The notes: generated by a model not told the origin, from the sequence alone. A stretch of 64,000 bases of DNA from Bacteroidota bacterium (GCA_019136655.1 JAGVTU010000005.1:62001-126000), one strand, 5' to 3'; numbered from the stretch's first letter, positions 49,490-57,991 are shown. Translations and numbers: made by a program.

Positions 49490-50653
49490 TTACTTATCCG
49501 CTTTCAGCAGTTTTTCGGCAGCTTTTTCAAGTGTTTCATTCTTTTTGGCAAAGCAAAACCTTAAAAGTTTATGGTCGGTTTCGTTTTTGTAAAAAGCAGA
49601 AGTAGGAATGGAAGCCACTCCATACTCGCGCGTCAGCCGTTTGGCAAATTCTGTATCTTTTTCTGTACTTATTTTACTGTAATCAAGCAACTGAAAGTAA
49701 GAACCATAACAGGACAATGGTTTAAACTTGGAACCTTTGATGAGTTTCAGAAAAAAATCCCTTTTCTCCTGATAAAATTTTTCAATACCTGAAGTGTTGT
49801 CAGGATTTTTCAGAAAATCGGTATAAGCATACTGCACCGGAGTGTTGGCACTGAATACCATAAACTGATGTGCTTTTCTGAACTCCGTCATCAATGCTGA
49901 GGGTGCAACGCAATAACCCATTTTCCAACCTGTGGTATGAAAAGTTTTTCCGAAAGAATAAACGATAAAACTGCGCTCTGCCAGCTTTGGAAAACGTGCC
50001 ACACTCTGATGTTCGTATCCGTCAAAAATCACATGCTCATAAACTTCATCGCTTAAAATAAGTATGTCGGTTTTAGAAGTAATTTTTTCGAGCATCTGCA
50101 TGTCTTTGGCACTGATGATGGCACCACTCGGATTCTGTGGTGTGTTGATGATGATCATCTTGGTGCGCTGGTTGACGAGTTTTTTTACTTCATTCCAGTC
50201 AATATGAAAATCCGGCAATTTTAACTCTGCATGAATGGGCACACCTCCTGCAAGAATTACTGCAGGTGAATAGGAGTCGTATGCAGGATCGAAAATAATT
50301 ACTTCATCTTTTTCGCGCACCGTTGCTGCAATGGCAGTGTACAAAGCCTGAGTACCTCCGGCAGTAATGGTAATTTCTGTTTCAGGATTATAAACCATGC
50401 TGTAGCGCTGTTGCATTTTATCGGCAATGGCCTCGCGCAGCGACATAATTCCCGGCATGGGAGCATACTGATTCAAACCTTTTTTCATGTACTTATTTAC
50501 CAGACTGATTAAGTCGGGCGAAACTTCAAAATCAGGAAATCCCTGCGAAAGATTAATGGCATTACATTCATTGGCTAATGCCGACATGACACTGAAAATA
50601 CTGGTTCCGGTTTTAGGCAGCTTCGATTTAATGAATACGTTTGGTTGTGGCAT
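49490..50653 (-). CDS. PLP-dependent aminotransferase, YbdL/kynurenine-transaminase type
   Basis: A 387-residue class I aminotransferase. The PLP lysine is in FIVYSFGKTFHTTGWKMGY. Other marks are INLSQGFPDFEVSP, NQYAPMPGIMSLREAIADKM, ITAGGTQALYTAIAATV, NTPQNPSGAII and LSDEVYEHVIFDG. It is closest to methionine aminotransferase YbdL and glutamine transaminase K/kynurenine aminotransferase. Either methionine salvage or kynurenine transamination is possible; the adjacent omega-amidase gene favours a glutamine-linked role. The ATG at 50653 is chosen as the earlier in-frame codon at 50674 lies inside the promoter element TATCTTTG. Confidence 0.92.
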   Translation of the reverse strand: MPQPNVFIKSKLPKTGTSIFSVMSALANECNAINLSQGFPDFEVSPDLISLVNKYMKKGLNQYAPMPGIMSLREAIADKMQQRYSMVYNPETEITITAGGTQALYTAIAATVREKDEVIIFDPAYDSYSPAVILAGGVPIHAELKLPDFHIDWNEVKKLVNQRTKMIIINTPQNPSGAIISAKDMQMLEKITSKTDILILSDEVYEHVIFDGYEHQSVARFPKLAERSFIVYSFGKTFHTTGWKMGYCVAPSALMTEFRKAHQFMVFSANTPVQYAYTDFLKNPDNTSGIEKFYQEKRDFFLKLIKGSKFKPLSCYGSYFQLLDYSKISTEKDTEFAKRLTREYGVASIPTSAFYKNETDHKLLRFCFAKKNETLEKAAEKLLKADK

Positions 50654-50671
50654 AGTCTTTTTCTGAATTTT

Positions 50672-50679
50672 CAAAGATA
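50672..50679 (-). promoter_or_regulatory. Bacteroidota -7 element for the aminotransferase gene
   Basis: The minus strand reads TATCTTTG, 18 bases before the ATG at 50653. It marks the upstream in-frame start at 50674 as unusable. Confidence 0.6.
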
Positions 50680-50700
50680 AAATGATAATATTTAATCTCT

Positions 50701-50716
50701 ATGACATTTCTGTCAT
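50701..50716. repeat. Short inverted repeat upstream of the aminotransferase gene
   Basis: ATGACA-TTTC-TGTCAT, a perfect six-base palindrome with a four-base centre. It lies 21 bases upstream of the -7 element, so it overlaps the -33 position and could be an operator. Confidence 0.4.
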
Positions 50717-50902
50717 TAAAAAGTTTTTGAAGTGTATGTATCTGATTCTAACAACTATGATTTTTGAACACTGATTTTTTTCGAAGTATTTTTATTTCAA
50801 TGTTTAATTCTGATCAGCTGAATTTTTTTATTAAAAATCATTCAGCAGCTTTGATGGCAGTTAAGAAAAATAGTTTTTCTTTGTATTTAAATCACTGATA
50901 CG

Positions 50903-51169
50903 ATGAAAAGTAATACATTATATGTAGTGCTGATGCTTATTTCGCTGGTGTTGCTCATTATGGATATTTATGACGGAGCACTAAGTAAAATCCTGCTTTC
51001 AGGATTGTTTTTTGTATCGTTTTTGTTTTTCTGGATTGGCACATTGATCAACAGTGCAACAGGTTTGCGCAAAGTGGCACGCATCATCTTAATTATTGCT
51101 TTGCTGTTGTTGGCTTACAGGCTTATTCAATACTTCAACATCCGCATAGGAACAACTGCTGCAGGATAA
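50903..51169 (+). CDS. Small hydrophobic membrane protein
   Basis: An 88-residue protein made of three hydrophobic helices (MKSNTLYVVLMLISLVLLIM; ILLSGLFFVSFLFFWIGTL; IARIILIIALLLLAYRLI region) with few charged residues between them. No signal peptide cleavage site or known motif. I do not recognise the family. It stands alone, with a 249-base gap upstream that holds no other feature than the aminotransferase promoter, a short inverted repeat, and an AT-rich run. The ATG follows an A/T-rich leader. Confidence 0.6.
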   Translation: MKSNTLYVVLMLISLVLLIMDIYDGALSKILLSGLFFVSFLFFWIGTLINSATGLRKVARIILIIALLLLAYRLIQYFNIRIGTTAAG

Positions 51170-51206
51170 ACATGTTCCTGTTTCAGCACCTTTTTAATCA
51201 GAATAA

Positions 51207-51386
51207 TTATTTGTTCCACAAACCGGTTTTGCGCAAATGATTTTCCAGCACTTCAAGTTGTGAACTTCCGGTTACTCCCAATAAATCTTTTATCTGACTT
51301 ACTTTAAGTTTCCATTCTTTGGCAAGCCACAATAAATCTTTTTTGCTGAATGGATTGATGGTTTTCTTTTTACTCACTCTGGTCAT
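51207..51386 (-). CDS. Small 59-residue protein, possibly DUF3606-like
   Basis: An ORF of 59 codons. The product begins MTRVSKKKTINPFSKKDLLW and continues with AKEWKLKVSQIKDLLGVTGS and SSQLEVLENHLRKTGLWNK. The spacing of W, K and the glycine turn (a helix, then LLGVTGS, then another helix ending LRKTGLW) resembles DUF3606-type small proteins, which have a two-helix body; this is a weak match. The codon use fits its neighbours and there are no long runs of rare codons. Its small size makes automatic detection likely to fail. Confidence 0.6.
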   Translation of the reverse strand: MTRVSKKKTINPFSKKDLLWLAKEWKLKVSQIKDLLGVTGSSQLEVLENHLRKTGLWNK

Positions 51387-51497
51387 ATTTCTTTTTTCGG
51401 TTTTGTAAGGTTAAACTGAAAAAATAATGCCAGGGTTACAATGTTTGTTGTCTGTAACTAAAGACAAGATGAATAAATTTTGCCGGTTACAGTCTTG

Positions 51498-52286
51498 TTA
51501 TTCGGTTTTTGCATCATCAGACGGGGCACTGCTGCTGATGATTTCGCCAAGTTGGGTTTCTTCTCCGTTGAAATTTTTTATCAGAATACGATAATAATTC
51601 TTGTTTTGGTTTTCCGTTCGGTCTATAAAACTATAAGGCGAAATCATATTGTTTCTTTCGGCTTTTACCAGTCCGGCCTGACTGAAATCGGTGCCGTTGG
51701 CTGAATGTTCCACAATGAAATAGTTAATCTGATCGGTGGTCTTACTCTTCCAGCTTAGCTTGCAAACATGCTCCAGTTGCACTGCTTTCACTTCAGGGTC
51801 ATCGTCTTTTGATATGGCGGTAATATGAATCGCTCCGTCATTCAAACGCCATGCACGGTCGGCACCCAGTGATTTAAAAACAATATTAACTTTAAGCACG
51901 GGTGATTTTTCATTGTCAAATTCAAGCGAGAAATTTTTGCTTGCATCAAATTCATTTCCTTTGATAACAAAAGCTTTGGCAATGGCTTCATTTTTCATAA
52001 TGTAAATGATAGCCTGATCGGAAGAATTGAGTTTTCCCTCTGACGAAAGGGTAACCTCTACGCGGTATTTGTAATTTCCTTTTTCGTTGCAAAGCCAGTT
52101 GCCCGAGCTGAAAATGGAAGAGTCGTTGCGCACTTCCCAGAATCCGGCTAAAATTTTTCCTCCCGAAATTTTATAACTGTCGCTCTTCTTCCAGTTAAGT
52201 GTATAAAGTTCTTTATCTTCAGCTGAAACCTGAAATTGTGATACAACAAATGCAAGCAGCAAACAAATCTTAAAAGTTCTGATCAT
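51498..52286 (-). CDS. Exported protein of unknown function with FN3-like C-terminus
   Basis: A 262-residue protein with a signal peptide (MIRTFKICLLLAFVVSQFQVSA). Residues about 25-150 form a beta-rich domain (YKISGGKILAGFWEVRNDSS; YKYRVEVTLSSEGKL; WRLNDGAIHITAIS). The C-terminal 85 residues resemble a fibronectin-III-like fold common in Bacteroidota secreted proteins, with LSWKSKTTDQINYFIVEHSA, NGTDFSQAG and YSFIDRTENQNKNYYRI. It ends in a Ser/Asp-rich tail and has no T9SS sorting domain. Function unknown. It is divergent from hemW with a short gap between. Confidence 0.65.
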   Translation of the reverse strand: MIRTFKICLLLAFVVSQFQVSAEDKELYTLNWKKSDSYKISGGKILAGFWEVRNDSSIFSSGNWLCNEKGNYKYRVEVTLSSEGKLNSSDQAIIYIMKNEAIAKAFVIKGNEFDASKNFSLEFDNEKSPVLKVNIVFKSLGADRAWRLNDGAIHITAISKDDDPEVKAVQLEHVCKLSWKSKTTDQINYFIVEHSANGTDFSQAGLVKAERNNMISPYSFIDRTENQNKNYYRILIKNFNGEETQLGEIISSSAPSDDAKTE

Positions 52287-52335
52287 CTGAAAAGGTTTAA
52301 TGCAAATATTAAATTTAACCCTTTATCCTTTATCA

Positions 52336-52343
52336 TACCTTTG
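52336..52343 (+). promoter_or_regulatory. Bacteroidota -7 element for hemW
   Basis: TACCTTTG, 13 bases before the ATG at 52357. It lies inside the longer in-frame ORF from 52300, which is therefore not the real start. Confidence 0.6.
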
Positions 52344-52356
52344 TCATTCTTTTCAA

Positions 52357-53478
52357 ATGGCAGGTGTTTATATCCATATTCCGTTTTGTCACAAGGCATG
52401 TACTTACTGCGATTTTCATTTTTCAACTTCACTGAAAAATAAATCTGCATTTGTTGAAGCGTTATTGCGGGAAATTGAGTTGCGTAAAAATTTTTTGGAC
52501 GAACCTGTTACCACCATTTATTTTGGCGGAGGCACACCTTCTGTTTTGAAGGCTGATGAAATCAATCGCATTACAGAAAAATTAGCCGAAAATTTTAAGG
52601 TGATACCCCAGGAAATAACTCTCGAAGCAAATCCCGAAGACCTCACCCAAGACTATCTGCACTCGCTGCGCAGCACAATGGTGAACAGGCTGAGCATAGG
52701 CATACAGTCGTTCCGTAATGAGAGATTGCAATGGATGAACCGCAACCACACAGCAGAACAATCGTTGCAGGCTGTGCAATGCGCAAAAGATGCAGGTTTT
52801 GATGTCAGCATTGATTTGATTTTTGCATTGCCTGCAATGACCATGGATGAATGGCAGCAACAGCTGATGCAGGCTGATGCACTCAGGGTGTCGCATATTT
52901 CGGCTTACAGCCTCACGTTAGAATCAAAAACTGCTTATGCTTTTCAGGTGAAGAAGAAACAAGTACAGGAGCTGAATGAAAATGATGCAGAGAGGCAGTT
53001 TCTTGCAGCACACGATTTTTTTACTGAAAAAGGATATACGCATTACGAGATTTCAAATTATGCTCTGCCCGGGAAACAGGCCAAACATAACAGCAGCTAC
53101 TGGAACCGCACACCTTATCTCGGATTAGGCCCTTCGGCACATAGCTTTGCAATGAACATGCGTTGCTGGAATGTGGCCAACAACAACAGCTATATTCAAT
53201 ATATTTCTGATGGTGTATTGCCATTGTCGTGCGAAGAGCTGCAGCTGAAAGATGAGTTGAACGAAACCCTGATGACGGCATTGCGAACTGCCGAAGGTTT
53301 GAATATTGAAACGCTGGAAAATAAAATGCCTCCTGAAATGTACCGGCACTTTATGAAAGAAATTGCATTGCAGGAAAAGAGAGGATGGATAGAAAGAAAA
53401 AACGCTGTTATATTTATCCCCTTCAAACACTGGTATAAAGCCGACCGTATTATCAGCGAATTTTTTATCACTACATAA
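52357..53478 (+). CDS. hemW: Radical SAM protein HemW
   Basis: A 373-residue radical-SAM protein that in other bacteria binds heme as a chaperone. It is related to coproporphyrinogen III oxidase HemN but not the same enzyme. The cluster motif C11-H-K-A-C15-T-Y-C18 is in VYIHIPFCHKACTYCDFHFS. The glycine-rich SAM segment is TIYFGGGTPSVLKADEI. Typical HemW blocks are LGLGPSAHSF and WERVGN-like RCWNVANNNSYIQYI. The family's fourth-position Cys of HemN is absent (Phe), as expected. The start is fixed by the promoter element. Confidence 0.93.
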   Translation: MAGVYIHIPFCHKACTYCDFHFSTSLKNKSAFVEALLREIELRKNFLDEPVTTIYFGGGTPSVLKADEINRITEKLAENFKVIPQEITLEANPEDLTQDYLHSLRSTMVNRLSIGIQSFRNERLQWMNRNHTAEQSLQAVQCAKDAGFDVSIDLIFALPAMTMDEWQQQLMQADALRVSHISAYSLTLESKTAYAFQVKKKQVQELNENDAERQFLAAHDFFTEKGYTHYEISNYALPGKQAKHNSSYWNRTPYLGLGPSAHSFAMNMRCWNVANNNSYIQYISDGVLPLSCEELQLKDELNETLMTALRTAEGLNIETLENKMPPEMYRHFMKEIALQEKRGWIERKNAVIFIPFKHWYKADRIISEFFITT

Positions 53479-53487
53479 AACAAAAAA

Positions 53488-54243
53488 ATGATGCATGCCG
53501 AGTTAACCATCAATCAAAAAACTTACAGAGCCAATCTGAGCAAGCCGCTCGATATTTCCATTCCGCTGCGGGCAGGAATAAATAATGTGATTGCATGGTA
53601 TGCTCCTCCCGTTGAAATTTCGCCTGTGCGCATGGATAGCTGGGTAGGCGAAGTTGCACAGGGTGGTTCCGTAAATTTCAGAAATATTTTTTTTAATCCT
53701 CATGCTCACGGCACACATACCGAATGTGTGGGACACATCACCGAAGAATGGATTTCGCTCAACCAACATTTAAAACAGTTTTTCTTTACTGCAAAACTTA
53801 TTACCCTGCAACCTGAAAAAATAAATGGCGACAGTGTGATTACCCTGAAACAACTAAGTGCATGCAATACCGAAGGAGTGGAGGCCCTCATCATCCGCAC
53901 GGTTCCCAATACTGCTTCAAAACTTACGGCACATTATTCAAATACTAATCCGCCTTATCTGCATCATGAAGCTGCAGCATGGATGGTGAAACAAAATATC
54001 AAACACCTGCTGCTCGACCTGCCTTCTGTTGACAGAGAGCAAGATGGCGGACAACTGCTTGCCCACAATGCTTTTTGGAATACGGCAAACAGCGTACGCT
54101 ACGATGCAACCATTACCGAATTAATTTTTGTGCCTGACGAAATCAAAGACGGATTATACCTGCTCAACCTGCAAATCACTGCATTGGAGAATGATGCAAG
54201 TCCTTCCAAACCTGTGTTGTTTGAGCTGACAGAAATTCAATAA
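53488..54243 (+). CDS. Cyclase-family metal hydrolase (kynurenine formamidase superfamily)
   Basis: A 251-residue protein of the KynB-like cyclase superfamily, which hydrolyses amides using one or two divalent metals. The motif around residues 70-83 is N-P-H-A-H-G-T-H-T-E-C-V-G-H. Compared with the consensus HxGTHxDxPxH, the first His is replaced by Ala73 (or shifted to H72) and the Asp by Glu79, while H77 and H83 are kept. The C-terminal half has HLLLDLPSVDREQDGGQLLA and HNAFW. It starts 9 bases after hemW. Kynurenine formamidase is one possibility because kynU-kmo lie 20 kb away, but the motif change leaves this open. Confidence 0.75.
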   Translation: MMHAELTINQKTYRANLSKPLDISIPLRAGINNVIAWYAPPVEISPVRMDSWVGEVAQGGSVNFRNIFFNPHAHGTHTECVGHITEEWISLNQHLKQFFFTAKLITLQPEKINGDSVITLKQLSACNTEGVEALIIRTVPNTASKLTAHYSNTNPPYLHHEAAAWMVKQNIKHLLLDLPSVDREQDGGQLLAHNAFWNTANSVRYDATITELIFVPDEIKDGLYLLNLQITALENDASPSKPVLFELTEIQ

Positions 54244-54393
54244 TGAACTCAAATTATTGTGTAATTGAAATAGTTTGAAATTGAATTAATAATTCATTCT
54301 TACTGATAAATCTTCTATTGAGATAATTTTTTCAAAGTAAATGGAGAATACACAACAGTTCCAGGTCAATTTACAGACATCATTAATTATTCC

Positions 54394-54401
54394 TACTTTT
54401 G
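54394..54401 (+). promoter_or_regulatory. Bacteroidota -7 element upstream of the DUF502 gene
   Basis: TACTTTTG, followed one base later by an ATG (54403) opening a 13-codon ORF that ends at 54444, ahead of the main start at 54460. The short ORF could be a leader peptide or chance. Confidence 0.5.
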
Positions 54402-54459
54402 AATGAACAAAATGCAGATAAATTTCTCGGAATTGGGTTTATAAAAATTGAAAATTGAA

Positions 54460-55044
54460 ATGAAAAAACTTCTTAATTATTTCTTTCAGGGTTTACTTGT
54501 AGTTATTCCCATATCGGTAACTATTGTGGTTATTTACAAAATTATTTTCTGGATTGATGGTTTATTGCCTTTTCAGCTTCCGGTGAAGCTGCCTGGCATT
54601 GGCGATGTAAACATTCCCGGCCTTGGTATTCTTACCATTGTTGTAGGCATTACCATTTTCGGATATTTCGCTAAGTTTTTTGTGGCCAATCCATTCTTTC
54701 TGCTGTTGGAGCGGTTGCTGGAACGCACACCTCTTTTGAAAATTATTTACACCTCCGTAAAAGATTTGATTGAAGCATTTGTGGGCGAAAAGAAAAGGTT
54801 TAACCAGCCTGTATTGGTTACCGTCAACAAAGAGTCGCAGGTGCAGCGCATAGGTTTCATCACAAAGAACGACCTTACTGAAATAGGTATCAGCAATCAG
54901 AAGCTGGCAGTGTATCTTCCATTTTCCTATGGCTTCAACGGTCAGCTGGTTATTGTTCCTTCTGAAAACGTTGAAAAAATAAATGCATCAGGAACTGAGA
55001 TGATGAAATTTGTAATTTCAGGAGGTGTTACCGAAGTAGATTAA
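54460..55044 (+). CDS. DUF502 family membrane protein
   Basis: A 194-residue protein with two membrane helices (QGLLVVIPISVTIVVIYKII and LGILTIVVGITIFGYFAKFF) and a cytoplasmic C-terminal part. DUF502 marks are KLPGIGDVNIPGLGI, LLERTPLLKIIYTSVKDLIEAF, and KESQVQRIGFITKNDLTEIG. The family is widespread and without a proven role; some members are linked to membrane protein sorting. The ATG at 54460 gives the normal start; a TTG at 54448 would add four residues. It is followed 29 bases later by an outer-membrane protein gene. Confidence 0.88.
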   Translation: MKKLLNYFFQGLLVVIPISVTIVVIYKIIFWIDGLLPFQLPVKLPGIGDVNIPGLGILTIVVGITIFGYFAKFFVANPFFLLLERLLERTPLLKIIYTSVKDLIEAFVGEKKRFNQPVLVTVNKESQVQRIGFITKNDLTEIGISNQKLAVYLPFSYGFNGQLVIVPSENVEKINASGTEMMKFVISGGVTEVD

Positions 55045-55073
55045 TTAATTACATATCATTGCCGGATAATAGT

Positions 55074-56663
55074 ATGAACCACCGTTTACTTTTCACTTTT
55101 ATTCTAATCGTATTTTTTTCGTCAGCACAGGCGCAGGATTATTATCTGCCGCTCAACCGCGAATGGAATCTGCGTTACGAACCTTATCTGCAACTGAAAC
55201 AAAGCAACGTGCATACTTCCATAAAACCATTGCGCCATGACGAAATTATTGGTGTTGCGAACATTGATTCATTGGACGCTCCGCAGATTAAGGAAACACG
55301 TTTTACACGCACGCTGGTAGGCAGAAAAATATTTAAAGAGCATTTGGTGCAAATAAGAGACAGCGATTTTGTGGTGCATGCCGATTTTGTTTTTGAAGGC
55401 CGACTTGGAAATGAAATGGCAGAGAAAGAAAATCTTTTTACCAATACCAGAGGTTTCTGGATTGGAGGTACTGCAGGAAAACGGTTTTCTTTTTCCACAA
55501 CTTTTTTCGAAAATCAGGCACGCTTTCCTGCCTACATTGATACGTTTGCTTTGCGCTACAGCATCATTCCCGGTGAGGGACGTATCAAACGGCAGTATGG
55601 AAGTTATGATTATGCCAACGTTTCAGGCACCATTTCTTACACCATCAACCGGCATTTTAATGTGCAGTTTGGCCACGACAAAAATTTTATTGGCGATGGC
55701 TACCGCTCACTTTTACTGTCAGACAATGCTAATGCATATCCGTTTCTTAAAATCAATACCACTTTCTGGAAAGTAAAATACATGAACCTTTTCACCGTGA
55801 TGGAAGATTTGCAGTTTCCTGCACCTGATGATATTGCTTTCAAGAAAAAATATGCATCATTTCATTACCTCGATATCAATATCGGCAAACATGCTTCTTT
55901 CGGTATTCTTGAAAGTGTGGTGTGGTCGGGCGATTCTGCGCGCGGGCAGGGGTTTGATATCAACTACATGAACCCGTTTGTCTTTATTCGGCCTGTTGAA
56001 TTTTCACTTGGCTCACCTGATAATATGATGTTGGGCTTTAACCTTAAAGTAAAAATTATGCCGAGACTGGTGTTTTACAGTCAGCTGATGCTGGATGAGT
56101 TTAAACTCTCGGAAATAAAATCCGGCAACGGATGGTTTGCTAATAAACATGCTTTTCAGGTAGGTTTGAAATCTTATGATTTACCTGTACGTAATCTCAA
56201 TTTAGTCACTGAATTTAATTATGTGAGGCCGTTTACGTATTCGCACCGAACCACTTTTACCAACTATGCCCATTTCAATCAGGCATTGGCTCATCCACTG
56301 GGATCTAATTTTTACGAGTCGGTTTCCATTGCAAATTACAGATATAAGAATTTCTTATTCAGACTTCAGGTAAATTATGCACTCACTGCCAAAGACACCG
56401 GAAATTCCAATCTGGGCAACGATATTTTTAAAAGTTACGAAACACGCACTTATGACTATGGCAACCGTATGGGTCAGGGATATCAGAGCAGAATGTTGTA
56501 CAGCGAATTAAGAGCATCTTATCTGATTAATCCGAGAACCAATCTCACTTTTGATATTGGTTACATTTACCGCAGAATTTCCAATCAGGCCGGTATCAAC
56601 CAAACCAAATGGATTTTTGCCGGAATACGTACCAATCTTACCAACCGATATTACGATTTTTAG
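55074..56663 (+). CDS. Outer-membrane protein, Wzi/RemB-like
   Basis: A 529-residue barrel-like protein with signal peptide MNHRLLFTFILIVFFSSAQA. It resembles capsule-assembly Wzi and the gliding protein RemB: the N-terminal helical part, then FTNTRGFWIGGTAGKRFSF, the segment NVQFGHDKNFIGDGYRSLLL, INYMNPFVFIRPVEFSLGSPDNM and repeated aromatic beta-strands, ending RTNLTNRYYDF. The role in holding surface polysaccharide or in motility is inferred. The ATG at 55074 is preferred to the TTG at 55059. A WecA-type sugar-phosphate transferase gene follows, in line with a surface polysaccharide role. Confidence 0.78.
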   Translation: MNHRLLFTFILIVFFSSAQAQDYYLPLNREWNLRYEPYLQLKQSNVHTSIKPLRHDEIIGVANIDSLDAPQIKETRFTRTLVGRKIFKEHLVQIRDSDFVVHADFVFEGRLGNEMAEKENLFTNTRGFWIGGTAGKRFSFSTTFFENQARFPAYIDTFALRYSIIPGEGRIKRQYGSYDYANVSGTISYTINRHFNVQFGHDKNFIGDGYRSLLLSDNANAYPFLKINTTFWKVKYMNLFTVMEDLQFPAPDDIAFKKKYASFHYLDINIGKHASFGILESVVWSGDSARGQGFDINYMNPFVFIRPVEFSLGSPDNMMLGFNLKVKIMPRLVFYSQLMLDEFKLSEIKSGNGWFANKHAFQVGLKSYDLPVRNLNLVTEFNYVRPFTYSHRTTFTNYAHFNQALAHPLGSNFYESVSIANYRYKNFLFRLQVNYALTAKDTGNSNLGNDIFKSYETRTYDYGNRMGQGYQSRMLYSELRASYLINPRTNLTFDIGYIYRRISNQAGINQTKWIFAGIRTNLTNRYYDF

Positions 56664-56720
56664 CCACCAATAAAAAAAATACTTTTACGGAGAAATTATG
56701 GCGATTGGCAAAATATTACT

Positions 56721-56749
56721 TTTGCCATATTGTTGAGAATCTACATTTG
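56721..56749 (+). promoter_or_regulatory. Promoter of the WecA-type transferase gene
   Basis: A -33 TTTG (56721-56724), a 17-base spacer and a -7 TACATTTG (56742-56749), 19 bases before the ATG at 56769. The -33 is itself the end of a second TAnnTTTG element (TACTTTTG, 56717-56724), so there may be two start points. Confidence 0.65.
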
Positions 56750-56768
56750 ACTCAAAGAAAAACCGTCC

Positions 56769-57839
56769 ATGATTAATATTGCTTTTAGTTGCATCACCGC
56801 ATTCATTATTACTTTTCTGGCTATACCTTCCATTATTAAGGTTGCCGTTATCAAAAATTTGTTTGACGAACCGGGAGGACGCAAAGCCCACAAGTCAAGC
56901 ATTCCTACCTTAGGAGGTCTTGCCATTTTTGCAGGAGTAGTTTTTGCATTTACTTTTTGGTCAGCAGGTTTCAACCTTCAGGATACGCAGTACATTATTG
57001 CAGCTATGACCATTATTTTCTTTATTGGAATTAAAGATGATATTGTGGAACTGCCCGCCATTAAAAAATTATACGGACAGTTAATTGCTGCTATCATCAT
57101 TGTGTTGTTTTCCAATATTCGCATCACTGGTTTGTATGGCATTTTTGGTATTGATCAGGTTCCTTACTGGTTCAGTATTTTATTTTCTATTTTCACTATT
57201 ATTCTCATCATCAATGCTTTCAACCTCATTGACGGTGTTGACGGTCTTGCAGCAGGCATAGGAGCCATAGCAGCATTTACCAATGGAATTTATTTTTACA
57301 ACTACAATGAAATAGCTCTCTGCATTCTTTCATTTACTTTATTCAGCTCGCTGCTGGCATTTTTGGTTTATAATTTTGCACCCGCCAATATTTTTATGGG
57401 CGACACAGGCTCGCTGCTTATAGGATTGATTCTCTCCATCCTCACAATCAAGTTTATTGAGATGAGCTTTGCGCCACATCCTAAGGATTTTCCATTTCAG
57501 GCAAGCCCTGCCATGGCCATTGCCATACTGGTATTGCCTCTGTTCGATTTGCTGCGTGTTTTTGTTGTGCGCATTCTCAACAAACGTTCTCCTTTCCATG
57601 CCGACAGGTTGCACATGCACCACCTTTTACTCGACATGGGGCTTAGCCACAGAGAAGTTTCCATGACGCTTTATCTGGTGAACATTGGATTTATTCTCAT
57701 TGCATTGGGGCTTCACTCTATCGGGGCTTTAAAACTGTTGTTTGTTATCAGTTCATTAGCTTTACTGTTAAGTTTAGTTCCATTTTACCTGAAATTTCAG
57801 GCAGAAAGAGGCAAAGTTACGGTGAAGCAAGATCGCTGA
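56769..57839 (+). CDS. WecA/TagO-type undecaprenyl-phosphate sugar-phosphate transferase
   Basis: A 356-residue integral membrane enzyme of the MraY/WecA family that links a sugar phosphate (usually GlcNAc-1-P) to undecaprenyl phosphate, the first step of a surface polysaccharide. Motifs are the acidic cytoplasmic loop FFIGIKDDIVELPAIKKLYG, the nucleotide-binding FNLIDGVDGLAAGIG, the catalytic Asp of NIFMGDTGSLLIG, and the His-rich loop HADRLHMHHLLLDMGLSHRE. About ten helices. It could also be a general O-antigen initiator; the acceptor polymer is unknown. Confidence 0.9.
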   Translation: MINIAFSCITAFIITFLAIPSIIKVAVIKNLFDEPGGRKAHKSSIPTLGGLAIFAGVVFAFTFWSAGFNLQDTQYIIAAMTIIFFIGIKDDIVELPAIKKLYGQLIAAIIIVLFSNIRITGLYGIFGIDQVPYWFSILFSIFTIILIINAFNLIDGVDGLAAGIGAIAAFTNGIYFYNYNEIALCILSFTLFSSLLAFLVYNFAPANIFMGDTGSLLIGLILSILTIKFIEMSFAPHPKDFPFQASPAMAIAILVLPLFDLLRVFVVRILNKRSPFHADRLHMHHLLLDMGLSHREVSMTLYLVNIGFILIALGLHSIGALKLLFVISSLALLLSLVPFYLKFQAERGKVTVKQDR

Positions 57840-57879
57840 AAAGCATCAAATTTCCCGATATTACCGCACTTACATGAAA

Positions 57880-57915
57880 AAATGCTTTAATTATGTAAGC
57901 ATTTCTCGTTTTTTT
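57880..57915 (+). terminator. Terminator after the WecA-type gene, with competing hairpin
   Basis: AAATGCTT (57880-57887) pairs with AAGCATTT (57897-57904), followed by seven T (57909-57915). An alternative stem CTTACAT/ATGTAAG (57869-57875 with 57893-57899) uses part of the same right arm. Confidence 0.65.
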
Positions 57916-57991
57916 CATTCATTTTTTTATTTTCGGCCGAAATTGACAAAGGGGCTCCTCTGCTCCCGGATTCAAAAAACATTTGTTTACC

